NCBI GenBank assembly: GCA_000436915.1
Contig: HF994140.1
Coordinates: 13,050 to 24,163, forward strand
DNA length: 11,114 bases
Direction of reading: 5' to 3'
Origin: Prevotella sp. CAG:1092
Lineage (GTDB): Bacteria > Bacteroidota > Bacteroidia > Bacteroidales > Bacteroidaceae
In this document: positions 1-6,892 of the stretch, in pieces
How positions within the stretch are numbered: the stretch's first letter is position 1
How the letters are laid out: every line of letters begins with the position of its first letter
The notes under the pieces: generated by a model
Database searches by the model: none
Seen by the model: only the letters and a program-made list of their open reading frames with translations
What the model was told of the DNA's origin: nothing
Program-made: the position numbers and the translations under genes

Positions 1-461
1 AAGCCCAGCGAAGTCAGCGACTCTGTGGCTGCACCAAGGGCTGGAGTATTGGTGGTGGCACCGCAAAGCAATCCCACCATATCGGGCAGACTGATGCCTG
101 TGAGCGGAATTAGCACCATTGCCAACACCGTGCCCACAACCACCAAAGCAAGGCTCCACATATTAAAAGCCACACCCTCGTGCTTCAGCGAACCAAAGAA
201 GTTTGGTCCAACATGCAGTCCAAGAGTATACACAAAGAGAGCCAAGCCAAAAGTCTCGGCATATTCCACCACCGTTGGGTCGACTGCCAAGCCAAAATGA
301 CCTGCCAAAATACCAATAAAGAATACGAAGGCTATGCCAAGCGACAAGCCCTTTATCTTCACATTGCCTAAACCAAGGCCTATGGTTATTATCAGCGACA
401 ATATTACAACAGCCTGTATTGATGAATGTATGGTAAATAGGCTGTTTATCCAATCTGTCAT
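1..461 (-). CDS. AspT/YidE-family putative membrane transporter (N-terminal part, cut by window edge)
   Basis: The reading frame opens at ATG 461 and runs without a stop to base 1, giving the first 153 residues. It has an N-terminal export-competent helix (about 12-32), further hydrophobic helices (about 37-60, 68-88, 99-122) and the diagnostic GATTNTPALGAA stretch at 134-145. That motif is typical of the duplicated membrane domain of the aspartate-alanine exchanger (AspT) superfamily, which includes YidE and YbjL. Family members are about 550 residues, with two such membrane halves around TrkA-C domains, so about a quarter of the gene is visible. The substrate cannot be told: only some members exchange aspartate for alanine. 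A promoter-like box lies about 60 bases upstream. The gene points the same way as the carbohydrate locus but is separated from it by more than 1 kb with terminator-like hairpins, so it is probably an independent unit. Confidence 0.85.
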   Translation of the reverse strand, partial: MTDWINSLFTIHSSIQAVVILSLIITIGLGLGNVKIKGLSLGIAFVFFIGILAGHFGLAVDPTVVEYAETFGLALFVYTLGLHVGPNFFGSLKHEGVAFNMWSLALVVVGTVLAMVLIPLTGISLPDMVGLLCGATTNTPALGAATESLTSLG

Positions 462-518
462 AGCTACTTAAAAATTGGTTATTAGCTGTTTTATTAGTAC
501 ATTTTCATATATAGAGTG

Positions 519-526
519 CAAAATTA
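519..526 (-). promoter_or_regulatory. Bacteroidota -7 promoter box for the AspT-type gene
   Basis: On the minus strand the bases read TAATTTTG, an exact match to the TAnnTTTG -7 consensus of the Bacteroidota primary sigma factor. This would place the transcription start near 512 and leave a leader of about 50 bases before ATG 461. The -33 element is weak: only a T-rich stretch sits at the right distance, without a clear TTG. Confidence 0.5.
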
Positions 527-560
527 TATATTTTTCTTGATAGAAGGAAATAAAAGAGTT

Positions 561-707
561 AGAAGTTATAGAATTAAAAGAAGTTATCGCTACCATTGGT
601 AGTTAGAAGCTAAAGCTAATAGCATTATGTTGGAGTTTGCTACAGGCTTTTAATCATAAGATATATGGCTTTAACTTCTCTAACTTCTTTTATTCTCTTT
701 AACTTCT
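561..707. repeat. Long imperfect inverted repeat built from AACTTCT/AGAAGTT heptamers
   Basis: The left arm (561-586) is nearly the reverse complement of the right arm (681-707), with about 23 of 26 positions pairing and a small indel. An inner pair (605-616 with 669-680, one mismatch) extends the fold. The heptamer AACTTCT occurs at 673-679, 682-688 and 701-707, and its complement AGAAGTT at 561-567 and 579-585. As RNA it would form a long bulged hairpin. It could be a dispersed MITE-like element or simply a symmetric low-complexity repeat; there is no poly-T tract to make it a standard terminator, and no flanking target duplication was found. Confidence 0.6.
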
Positions 708-811
708 ACCCAAAAGCATAAAAAAGGCATAAAACCGTTATGTGTTCGCACACACAATGTTGATTTGTATCAATAAAACATATATTTTTTATATATTTCT
801 TGCACGTTTTC

Positions 812-842
812 TTGGTCTGTTTGCGCAAACATACTACCTTTG
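812..842 (+). promoter_or_regulatory. Plus-strand Bacteroidota promoter upstream of the RNA candidate
   Basis: TACCTTTG at 835-842 matches the TAnnTTTG -7 box exactly, and a TTG at 812-814 sits 20 bases upstream, the usual spacing for the -33 element. The start of transcription would fall near 849. No protein gene lies on this strand until 9255, so the product is probably a non-coding RNA or the orphaned leader of a lost gene. Confidence 0.65.
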
Positions 843-848
843 CATCGT

Positions 849-1090
849 CAAAAGGTTAATATATTGTTTAGGTTAGTAGTAATAGATTTAGGTTTTTAGT
901 TATTAGGTAAAGATTGTTTTAATAGGTATTGAGTGAAGGACGACCTCGTGAGAAGTTTCCAACACGTTTTTAAGGAAAAAAAAGATTAACATTCAGGTAA
1001 CACGTATTTATCGGGGGAACTTTTCCCCCCACGAAATGCAGAAGTGCACGGCATACAGACTTTTTTCTGTTAGCTGTGCACTTCTGTGTT
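849..1090 (+). ncRNA. Candidate small RNA or orphan cis-regulatory leader
   Basis: The stretch starts directly behind a well-formed promoter and ends in a strong hairpin (1039-1086). It also contains a compact hairpin at 1013-1029, stem GGGGGAA with TTCCCCC and a three-base loop. The sequence between is purine-rich, with repeated GGTTA/GGTAA-type stretches (873-1000), and has no start codon leading to a plausible protein. Length (about 240 bases) and architecture fit a free-standing regulatory RNA or a structured 5' leader. The style recalls leaders conserved across Bacteroidales, but I cannot name an Rfam family, and the ends are estimated from the promoter and hairpin. Confidence 0.45.
1039..1086 (+). 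terminator. Strong hairpin closing the RNA candidate
   Basis: CAGAAGTGCAC (1039-1049) pairs perfectly with GTGCACTTCTG (1076-1086), and an inner stem ACAGA/TCTGT (1055-1059 with 1066-1070) closes a T-rich loop. The bases after the stem are not a clean T run (GTGTTATAT), so it may be an imperfect terminator or a structural element of the RNA instead. Confidence 0.5.
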
Positions 1091-1238
1091 ATATGGGTCG
1101 ACAGAATGGCAACATGGAATAGTTCCCAGTGTCTACAATTCCAGTATGGCTTTTGTGATACTGTCTACAGAAGTAGTTTATTAATCAAAAAAGTTTCTAA
1201 TGAAATCAGAAAAAGACACAGGAAAAAACACATCTAAT

Positions 1239-1315
1239 GATACTTTGCAAAGTAATACGTGATACTTTGCAAAGTAATACGTGATACTTGCGCAAGTATC
1301 ACGTGATACTTTTTT
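1239..1315. repeat. Tandem 22-bp interlocking palindrome array
   Basis: Three 22-bp units abut at 1239-1260, 1261-1282 and 1283-1304, followed by a partial fourth (1305-1311). The first two are identical; the third differs at six positions that preserve symmetry. Each unit has a palindromic core: TACTTTGCAAAGTA in units 1 and 2 (1241-1254, 1263-1276) and an 18-bp core in unit 3. The third unit plus flanking ACGT forms a perfect 26-bp palindrome (1279-1304), which overlaps another perfect 18-bp palindrome, AAGTATCACGTGATACTT (1294-1311). The latter runs into six Ts (1310-1315), so on the plus strand it resembles a loopless terminator. The array could be protein-binding sites spaced about two helical turns apart, a dispersed palindromic repeat, or alternating RNA hairpins. 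A 68-codon minus-strand frame crosses it, but its sequence is dictated by the repeat. Confidence 0.85.
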
Positions 1316-1420
1316 CGCCATATTTTCTGTATTGTTGGTAAAGATACTTAGAGGTATAAAAGATTGAGCAGTATTATCATTAGTCATTATGTCATTAAGG
1401 ACTTTGATTTGACCAATAAT

Positions 1421-1464
1421 AAAAACAAAAGCAAGGTTCCTTGGTTGGAGCCTTGCTTTGTTTT
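1421..1464. terminator. Bidirectional intrinsic terminator behind the arabinofuranosidase gene
   Basis: GCAAGGTTCC (1431-1440) pairs with GGAGCCTTGC (1447-1456) through one wobble around a six-base TTGGTT loop. On the minus strand the stem is followed by TTTTGTTTTT and on the plus strand by TTTGTTTT, so it can stop transcription both ways. It lies about 80 bases past the stop of the GH51 gene and is the best candidate for the end of the glycosidase operon. Confidence 0.75.
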
Positions 1465-1471
1465 ATCATGC

Positions 1472-1497
1472 ATAGAGCAAGAAGACGCTTGCTCTAT
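1472..1497. other. Perfect 10-bp hairpin between the GH51 stop and the terminator
   Basis: ATAGAGCAAG (1472-1481) is the exact reverse complement of CTTGCTCTAT (1488-1497) around a six-base loop. No T run follows on either strand. A smaller stem, AGCGC/GCGCT (1515-1519 with 1527-1531), lies closer to the GH51 stop. On the minus-strand transcript these form a row of 3' hairpins before the terminator and may protect the mRNA end; this role is inferred. Confidence 0.5.
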
Positions 1498-1543
1498 AGT
1501 TGCTTATACGTTTTAGCGCTCTATATGCGCTGCGCCATTGGGC

Positions 1544-3502
1544 TTAGAAATTGTATACTGCGAAAGTCTGAGCAGGAACCTTGATGGTAAGGGTAGAGCC
1601 TGCTGTGGCTGGGATGTCGACAGTATGAGGAACAACATTGAATTTGTTTTCGATGCTGTTGGTAGCCTTAGGGTCATCGGAATGGAGGGTGGTAACCTTG
1701 CCTGCAGGGAGCTTCTTCAAGCCCTTGAAGTTGAGAGTTACGTCCTGCTCCTTGTCACCAGCATTGGCAATCTTAACGATGTACTGTTTCTTGTGCTTAT
1801 CGTAAACGGCGCTTGCATAGAGTGAGCCTTCGCCCTTTACAGCATTGCCATTCTCGGTGAGCTTAAGCATGTTGGTGCCGCGGTTGGTGCCATAGAGCAT
1901 TTGCACATACCAGTTTACTGAGCGTACAGACTCGAGGTTGTTGAACCAGATGAGGTCTGGACGCCACTGCCAACCTTCTACATGTGCAAAGAGAGGTGCA
2001 TAGGTAGCTTGATAAACTACATCAGCATTGCGCTCAAGACCTGTCATGAAGGCTGCCTCTGATAGTGCTGCTCCGAAGTTGTTCATGGCTACGGTAGGAG
2101 CATTTACACCACGCATGTGGCTTGCATACTCTCCTGCAAATACCTTAGGACCTGTGCGAGGATAGTTGTCGTAGCGACCAGCATTCTTGAGGAACCAATC
2201 TGGTGACATATAGTAGTGCTCATCTACGAGGTCGACACCGAGCTTGCGCATTTCTGCCCAACCGTAGTCAAAGTTTTTGCCATCGGCAGAAGGACCACTC
2301 GAACCACATATCTTTATATTAGGATATTTAGCTCTGATCTGCTCGATGAACTTAGCGAGGCGCACAGGATAGACTTCGCCCCATTGTTCGTTTCCGATAC
2401 CTATCTGCTTGAGGTTGAATGGTGCAGGATGACCCATGTCGGCACGAAGCTTGCCCCACTTGGTGTTTACGCTACCATTGGCAAACTCAATGAGGTCGAG
2501 AGCATCATCGATATACGACTGGAGGTCGTCAACAGCTACATGCGCATTCTTATCGTCATCGCGATTCTGATACTGGCAAGCCAATCCTACAGACAAAATA
2601 GGTAATGGCTCTGCGCCAATCTTCTCAGAAAGAAGGAAGTACTCATAGAATCCAAGGCCGTAGGTCTGATAGTAGTTAGGATACAGACGATGAGCAAAGG
2701 TATTGTTCCAACGATTCTCGTTGAGCGGACGGTTTTCAGGTGCGCCAACAGAGTTTTTCCATTGATAACGAGTTTGGAGGTCGGTACCCTCGACGATACA
2801 ACCGCCAGGGAAGCGGAATATACCAGGGTGAAGGTCTTCGAGGTCTTTTACCAAGTCGGCACGCAAGCCATTCCAGTTGTCGGCAGGGAACATAGAAACA
2901 TGATCGAGGTCTACGCTCTCGTTGCCTTCGAGGAAGATGCGCATATAGCCCTTCTGTAGGGTTTGCTTGGATGTGAGCTCAACGCTATACTTCTTCCACT
3001 GGTTGTTGGTGATGGTAATAGACTTGCGCTCCATAGGATTGTTGTTTTCATCCACGAGCTCAACTCTAATCTTAGCCTGCTTGCCATTGAGGAGATGCAG
3101 ACGACCATAGACGCTGAAATTATATTTCATGCCCTTTTTCAATCCCATGCCGAAGAAGCCACGGTTTTCGAGTCCGGTAGATTTTTCGCGATGGCCAGAT
3201 GGTTCGAGAACAACATAGTTAGGGTTGCGGTCGAAAGCAGGCTTTATGCTGCTTACTGAAACATTGCCCCATGTGTTCCATCCCATTAGGCGGTTAGGGA
3301 ATTCGAAAGAACGGTTTTCTACCATCTCTGCATAAAGTCCGCCATCGGCTCCGAAGTTGATGTCTTCGAAGAATATGCCATACATGGTAGATTGGACAGG
3401 CGCTCCAGGCTTAGTCGTGATGTCGAATTGGCGCTGTGCCGCTGCTGGGGTTACCAGCAGGGCAGAGAGTGCCACCGACGATAGAATGCGGTTTAGCTTC
3501 AT
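1544..3502 (-). CDS. Exported alpha-L-arabinofuranosidase, glycoside hydrolase family 51
   Basis: The 652-residue product would release terminal alpha-L-arabinofuranose from arabinan, arabinoxylan or arabinogalactan side chains by the retaining GH51 mechanism. The GH51 acid/base glutamate is E372 in GIGNEQWGE and the nucleophile is E458 in KVFAGEYASH; HYY (429-431) and FRFPGG (229-234) are other family hallmarks. A typical signal peptide occupies 1-22, cut after TPAAA, so the enzyme acts in the periplasm or outside. Residues about 75-205 form a beta-rich insertion resembling a CBM4_9-type carbohydrate-binding domain, followed by the TIM barrel (about 210-540) and a C-terminal beta-sandwich (about 545-652). 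ATG 3502 lies 8 bases after the stop of the GH2 gene, with an A-rich spacer and no Shine-Dalgarno sequence, so the two are almost certainly co-transcribed. Family is firm; the exact linkage preference cannot be read from sequence. Confidence 0.95.
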   Translation of the reverse strand: MKLNRILSSVALSALLVTPAAAQRQFDITTKPGAPVQSTMYGIFFEDINFGADGGLYAEMVENRSFEFPNRLMGWNTWGNVSVSSIKPAFDRNPNYVVLEPSGHREKSTGLENRGFFGMGLKKGMKYNFSVYGRLHLLNGKQAKIRVELVDENNNPMERKSITITNNQWKKYSVELTSKQTLQKGYMRIFLEGNESVDLDHVSMFPADNWNGLRADLVKDLEDLHPGIFRFPGGCIVEGTDLQTRYQWKNSVGAPENRPLNENRWNNTFAHRLYPNYYQTYGLGFYEYFLLSEKIGAEPLPILSVGLACQYQNRDDDKNAHVAVDDLQSYIDDALDLIEFANGSVNTKWGKLRADMGHPAPFNLKQIGIGNEQWGEVYPVRLAKFIEQIRAKYPNIKICGSSGPSADGKNFDYGWAEMRKLGVDLVDEHYYMSPDWFLKNAGRYDNYPRTGPKVFAGEYASHMRGVNAPTVAMNNFGAALSEAAFMTGLERNADVVYQATYAPLFAHVEGWQWRPDLIWFNNLESVRSVNWYVQMLYGTNRGTNMLKLTENGNAVKGEGSLYASAVYDKHKKQYIVKIANAGDKEQDVTLNFKGLKKLPAGKVTTLHSDDPKATNSIENKFNVVPHTVDIPATAGSTLTIKVPAQTFAVYNF

Positions 3503-3510
3503 TTTTTGTT

Positions 3511-6500
3511 TTAGTTTATAGGTGAAATTACGAATGTAAACGTCTTATCGCCATAAGAAATACGATGCTGTGGCAATGGCCATGAGCCCCAACTATTTTC
3601 GCCACCAATACCGAACTGCTCCTTGTCTATGCAAAGCTCTGTATACTTAGACTGTGGCACCTGATAGCTATGGCGCTGATCTTTTTCTTCACCCTCGTCA
3701 AGGTCGTTGATGCTATAGTGGAGTGCACTTGCATCGAAAACATTGTCGGAAGTGATACGGAATCCCTTACCTGCCTTGTCTGTCTGCTCCCACCAGCGGA
3801 GGTCGCTCTTGGTACCAGTCTCTTGTGGGCGGATGTATGGGAAGAATTGCTCGTCGGCAGTCTGTGTGTAGATACCGATGTTCTGCGAATACTTGCGGTC
3901 GATATAGTTTTCAATTGGTCCACGACCGTAGAAGTGGCTCTTATCCATGTTGTAAGGCAACTGCATGAGCATGCCGAAGCGGAACATGCTTGAAACCTTA
4001 GCATTCTTGGTGGTATTCATAGTCTGCTGTACGCGCATTGTACCATCAGGAGCGATGGTGTAGACGATGTCGAGAGTTGCTTTTACATCAGGCATATCAT
4101 AGCTTGTTGTAACAACAACAGTGTATGTCTTACCGGTCTTAACTTTAAGGGCATTGACATCCTTGAGGTTGAGGGCTGGATTGCGCCAAGCCTTGAACTT
4201 ATGCTGGAGCTGTGCACCCATATCGTTGTCGGTAACGGCACGCCAGAAGTTTGGCTTCAATGTACCGCCTTCGCCAAGAAGGTCTACAGCATTTACCTTA
4301 TATTCCTTCAACAAGCCTGTAGCCTTGTCGAAAGCTATATTGATAGCATCGTTTGTGACCTTAATTTCGGTCTCTTTCTTCTTGTTAACCAACTTAATCT
4401 TGCCTGCAGCATCAGCATCAGCGATATTGTTAGTAATCTCGCGGATTGGCAACTGGCGGTAAGCAACTACCTGACCAGCCTCCATCAAAGGTTCAGCCTT
4501 TTTGAGTTTGAACTCGATGTTAAGAAGGATTTCACCCTCTGCAGGAACTGTGTAAGGCAAGGTGAGCTCTACCTTCTGATGAGGAGCAACGTTGAGCTTG
4601 TCTACTGTACCATTCTGTACAGGCTTACCATTCTGAAGGATAGTCCATACGAGCTGATAGTTAGAGAGGTCGCGGAAGAAGTTTTCGTTGTATACGCTAA
4701 TCTTACCTGCCTTTATGTCTACAGCCTCAGCCCAGATGTTCTGGTATACGTAAGCAACCTCGTAGGCATGAGGGTTGAGCTGACGGTCTGGACCGATGAT
4801 ACCATTGCAGTTAAAATTGTTGTCTGATGGGTCGTAGTTATTGTAGTCGCCACCATATGTATACTGAATCTTGTTGTACTCCGGATAAGAGAGGTTGCCC
4901 TTAATAGACATAGGAGCTACAGGAGTGCGGTGAAGAGCTTGGTCAACGAAGTCCCAAATATAACCACCCTGGTTCTTTGGATACTTACGTGTTATATCCC
5001 AGTATTCCATCAAACCACCACTTGAGTTACCCATGGTATGGTTGTATTCACACTGGATGAGTGGGCGAGTATACTTGCTGTCCTTTGAATAATCGTCGCA
5101 AGCCTTGTGACTATAGTACATAGGACAGAAGATATCGGTAGCTTCACCTGTCTTGCCTGCCTGCTCATACTGTACAGGACGGCTCTTGTCTTGCTCCTTA
5201 ACCCACTTGTATGCAGCTATGAAGTTGTCGCCATAAACAGTCTCGTTGCCCAACGACCATACTACAACAGAAGGATGATTGTATTGCATCTCTACGTTGT
5301 GCTGGTTGCGTTCCAAAATCTGCTTAGCAAACTCAGGCTTCTTGGCAGCAGCATCGTCGCCATACTGGAAGCCGTGGCTCTCTTGGTTGGCCTCTGCTGT
5401 TACATAAAGACCATATTCGTCACAAAGGTCGTACCATACGGGGTCGTCTGGATAGTGGCAAGTACGAACGGCATTGATGTTCAAACGCTTCATAATCTTG
5501 ATATCCTGAATCATGCGCTCGCGAGATACTACATAACCTCCATCAGGGTCCATTTCGTGACGGTCTGCACCCTTGATATATACAGGCTGACCATTTACAA
5601 GGAACTGTGAGTTTTTGATTTCAATCTTGCGGAATCCCACCTTTTGCGGAATGACCTCAACGATGTTGCCTTTCTGATCCTTTACGGTAGCAACAAGTGT
5701 GTAGAGGTATGGATCTTCAGCGCTCCACTTCTTCACGTTCTTCAATACGAACTGTGCAGTACCATTAGTGCGCTTCTTGAAGTTGGCTTCGCTCTTCACA
5801 ATCTCGATGCCATTATGGTTGAGGAGTTTGTATTCTACTATAGGCTGTCCCTTTACCTCTGCATAGATCTGAACAACACCATCAGCATAGTCGTTCTGAA
5901 GGTCTGGAGTAATCTTGATGTTTGAAACATGTACCTTAGAGTCGCGAGCATAGAGATAGCTGTCGCGAGCAACACCTGAAAGGCGCCAGAAGTCTTGGTC
6001 TTCACACCAAGAGCCATCGCACCAACGGAATGTCTGGAATGCAATAAGGTTTTCGCCCTTCTTAAGATAAGGAGTAATATCAAATTCGGCTGCAACCTTT
6101 GGATCTTCTGCGTAACCTGCAAACTGACCGTTTACATAGAGGTAGATGTTAGAAGTTACAGAACCAAAATGAGCAATAACCTGCTTGCCATCCCAATTTT
6201 CTGGGATGTTGATGATGCGGCGATAGCTACCCACATTATTGTCCTTGGTAGGAACAGCAGGAGGCTGCTGATCGAAATGTCCGCGCCAAGCAAAGCCTAC
6301 ATTTACATACTCTGGGTCGCCATAGCCATTCATCTCCCAAATTCCAGGAAGGTTCATGGTCTTCCAAGAACTGTCGTCGAGATCAGTCTTATAGAAGTCG
6401 GTAGGACGCTTGTCGGCATCTTTCACCCAATTAAACTTCCATGCGCCATGGAGTGAAAGGAAGTTGGCACTCTTTGTCATGTCGCCAGCTTTAGCTGCTG

Positions 6501-6708
6501 CTTCATTCTCGTAAGCAAAGTAATTTGTGTGAAGCTTAAAGCGATTTACTTCGTTTACCTGAAGGTCGTGCCATTCTGTAAATGTCGGAACTAAAGGAGT
6601 TGGAGCAACTACTTTTTCCTTGGCAGCAAAGGATGTCAATGAACATCCCATCATGGCAGCCATGAGCAAATGTCTTGGGCTAAGCCCAGAGTTAATTTGT
6701 TTCTTCAT
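3511..6708 (-). CDS. Exported beta-galactosidase, glycoside hydrolase family 2 (long LacZ type)
   Basis: The 1065-residue product has the full LacZ-type layout: GH2 sugar-binding domain (about 50-255), Ig-like domain (about 258-360), TIM barrel (about 362-655), a linking beta domain (about 660-765) and the C-terminal Bgal_small_N domain (about 785-1062) that separates LacZ-type enzymes from shorter GH2 members. The acid/base is E489 in WSLGNE and the nucleophile E554 in IQCEYNH; RHE (383-385) and H418 in TCHYP are active-site histidine motifs of the family. The N-terminus is a signal peptide with cleavage likely near SFAA (26-29). A cysteine at 22 (MMGC) is a poor lipobox but leaves lipidation open. 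Export is a departure from cytoplasmic E. coli LacZ and fits extracytoplasmic glycan trimming. Its own promoter-like box lies about 70 bases upstream, and the GH51 gene follows 8 bases downstream. Beta-galactosidase is likely, though GH2 specificity varies. Confidence 0.93.
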   Translation of the reverse strand: MKKQINSGLSPRHLLMAAMMGCSLTSFAAKEKVVAPTPLVPTFTEWHDLQVNEVNRFKLHTNYFAYENEAAAKAGDMTKSANFLSLHGAWKFNWVKDADKRPTDFYKTDLDDSSWKTMNLPGIWEMNGYGDPEYVNVGFAWRGHFDQQPPAVPTKDNNVGSYRRIINIPENWDGKQVIAHFGSVTSNIYLYVNGQFAGYAEDPKVAAEFDITPYLKKGENLIAFQTFRWCDGSWCEDQDFWRLSGVARDSYLYARDSKVHVSNIKITPDLQNDYADGVVQIYAEVKGQPIVEYKLLNHNGIEIVKSEANFKKRTNGTAQFVLKNVKKWSAEDPYLYTLVATVKDQKGNIVEVIPQKVGFRKIEIKNSQFLVNGQPVYIKGADRHEMDPDGGYVVSRERMIQDIKIMKRLNINAVRTCHYPDDPVWYDLCDEYGLYVTAEANQESHGFQYGDDAAAKKPEFAKQILERNQHNVEMQYNHPSVVVWSLGNETVYGDNFIAAYKWVKEQDKSRPVQYEQAGKTGEATDIFCPMYYSHKACDDYSKDSKYTRPLIQCEYNHTMGNSSGGLMEYWDITRKYPKNQGGYIWDFVDQALHRTPVAPMSIKGNLSYPEYNKIQYTYGGDYNNYDPSDNNFNCNGIIGPDRQLNPHAYEVAYVYQNIWAEAVDIKAGKISVYNENFFRDLSNYQLVWTILQNGKPVQNGTVDKLNVAPHQKVELTLPYTVPAEGEILLNIEFKLKKAEPLMEAGQVVAYRQLPIREITNNIADADAAGKIKLVNKKKETEIKVTNDAINIAFDKATGLLKEYKVNAVDLLGEGGTLKPNFWRAVTDNDMGAQLQHKFKAWRNPALNLKDVNALKVKTGKTYTVVVTTSYDMPDVKATLDIVYTIAPDGTMRVQQTMNTTKNAKVSSMFRFGMLMQLPYNMDKSHFYGRGPIENYIDRKYSQNIGIYTQTADEQFFPYIRPQETGTKSDLRWWEQTDKAGKGFRITSDNVFDASALHYSINDLDEGEEKDQRHSYQVPQSKYTELCIDKEQFGIGGENSWGSWPLPQHRISYGDKTFTFVISPIN

Positions 6709-6777
6709 TGTTATTGGTTTTGTTGATAATTGATAGTCTAAAGGGTTATTTTACATTAATATATAACAACCTGCCTG

Positions 6778-6785
6778 CAAAGATA
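6778..6785 (-). promoter_or_regulatory. Proximal -7 promoter box of the GH2-GH51 operon
   Basis: The minus strand reads TATCTTTG, an exact TAnnTTTG match, placing the transcription start near 6771 and a leader of about 63 bases before ATG 6708. The -33 position (about 6804-6808) lacks a clear TTG and is occupied by half of a palindrome, as expected for a promoter that needs an activator or is blocked by a repressor. Confidence 0.5.
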
Positions 6786-6801
6786 ATGCAAACGAGCGCA
6801 A

Positions 6802-6817
6802 TGTAAGCTTGCTTACA
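6802..6817. promoter_or_regulatory. Operator-like palindrome overlapping the -33 region
   Basis: TGTAAGC (6802-6808) and GCTTACA (6811-6817) form a perfect 7-bp inverted repeat around TT. It covers the place where the -33 element of the proximal promoter should be, so a dimeric regulator bound here would directly affect initiation. No regulator gene lies in the window. Confidence 0.4.
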
Positions 6818-6843
6818 AATTGCCGAGTGCAGCTTATCTTCTG

Positions 6844-6851
6844 CAAAGATA
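6844..6851 (-). promoter_or_regulatory. Distal -7-like box between the GH65-like and GH2 genes
   Basis: A second exact TATCTTTG lies 66 bases upstream of the proximal box and, like it, is followed by GCAG. It sits inside a short inverted repeat (TATCTT at 6835-6840 with AAGATA at 6846-6851). There is no good -33 partner. It could be an alternative start or a duplicated promoter fragment. Just beyond it, CGATAAAATAT is repeated at 6852-6862 and 6883-6893, 31 bases apart. Confidence 0.35.
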
Positions 6852-6892
6852 CGATAAAATATCGGTCTTTAGCTATTTAGCGCGATAAAATA

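Larger units (their letters stand above)
462..1543. other. 1.1-kb region without a convincing protein gene, rich in RNA and repeat structure
   Basis: Only short, AT-rich or repeat-derived open frames occur here, none with a recognisable domain or plausible start context. In order it holds the promoter of the AspT-type gene, a long inverted repeat (561-707), an AT-rich stretch (720-800), a plus-strand promoter (812-842), a structured RNA candidate (849-1090), about 150 bases with nothing I can assign (1090-1238), a palindrome array (1239-1315), and a run of hairpins (1421-1531) behind the arabinofuranosidase gene. No tRNA or rRNA is seen. Confidence 0.7.

Noticed and set aside
163..453. 96-codon minus-strand frame within the transporter gene
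   Set aside because: It is out of frame with the clear AspT-type product starting at 461, which has transmembrane helices and the family motif.
1239..1315. CRISPR array
   Set aside because: The repeats abut without spacers and no cas genes are present; this is a tandem palindromic repeat.
1181..1387. 68-codon minus-strand open frame crossing the palindrome array
   Set aside because: Its middle is the 22-bp repeat read in three successive frames, and its ends are low-complexity. It has no domain or good start context; the repeat explains it.
3503..3510. Separate promoter between the GH2 and GH51 genes
   Set aside because: Only 8 A-rich bases separate the genes and no TAnnTTTG box with spacing was seen just upstream; co-transcription is simpler.
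4201..4827. 208-codon plus-strand frame opposite the GH2 gene
   Set aside because: Antisense shadow of the beta-galactosidase coding sequence with no domain support.
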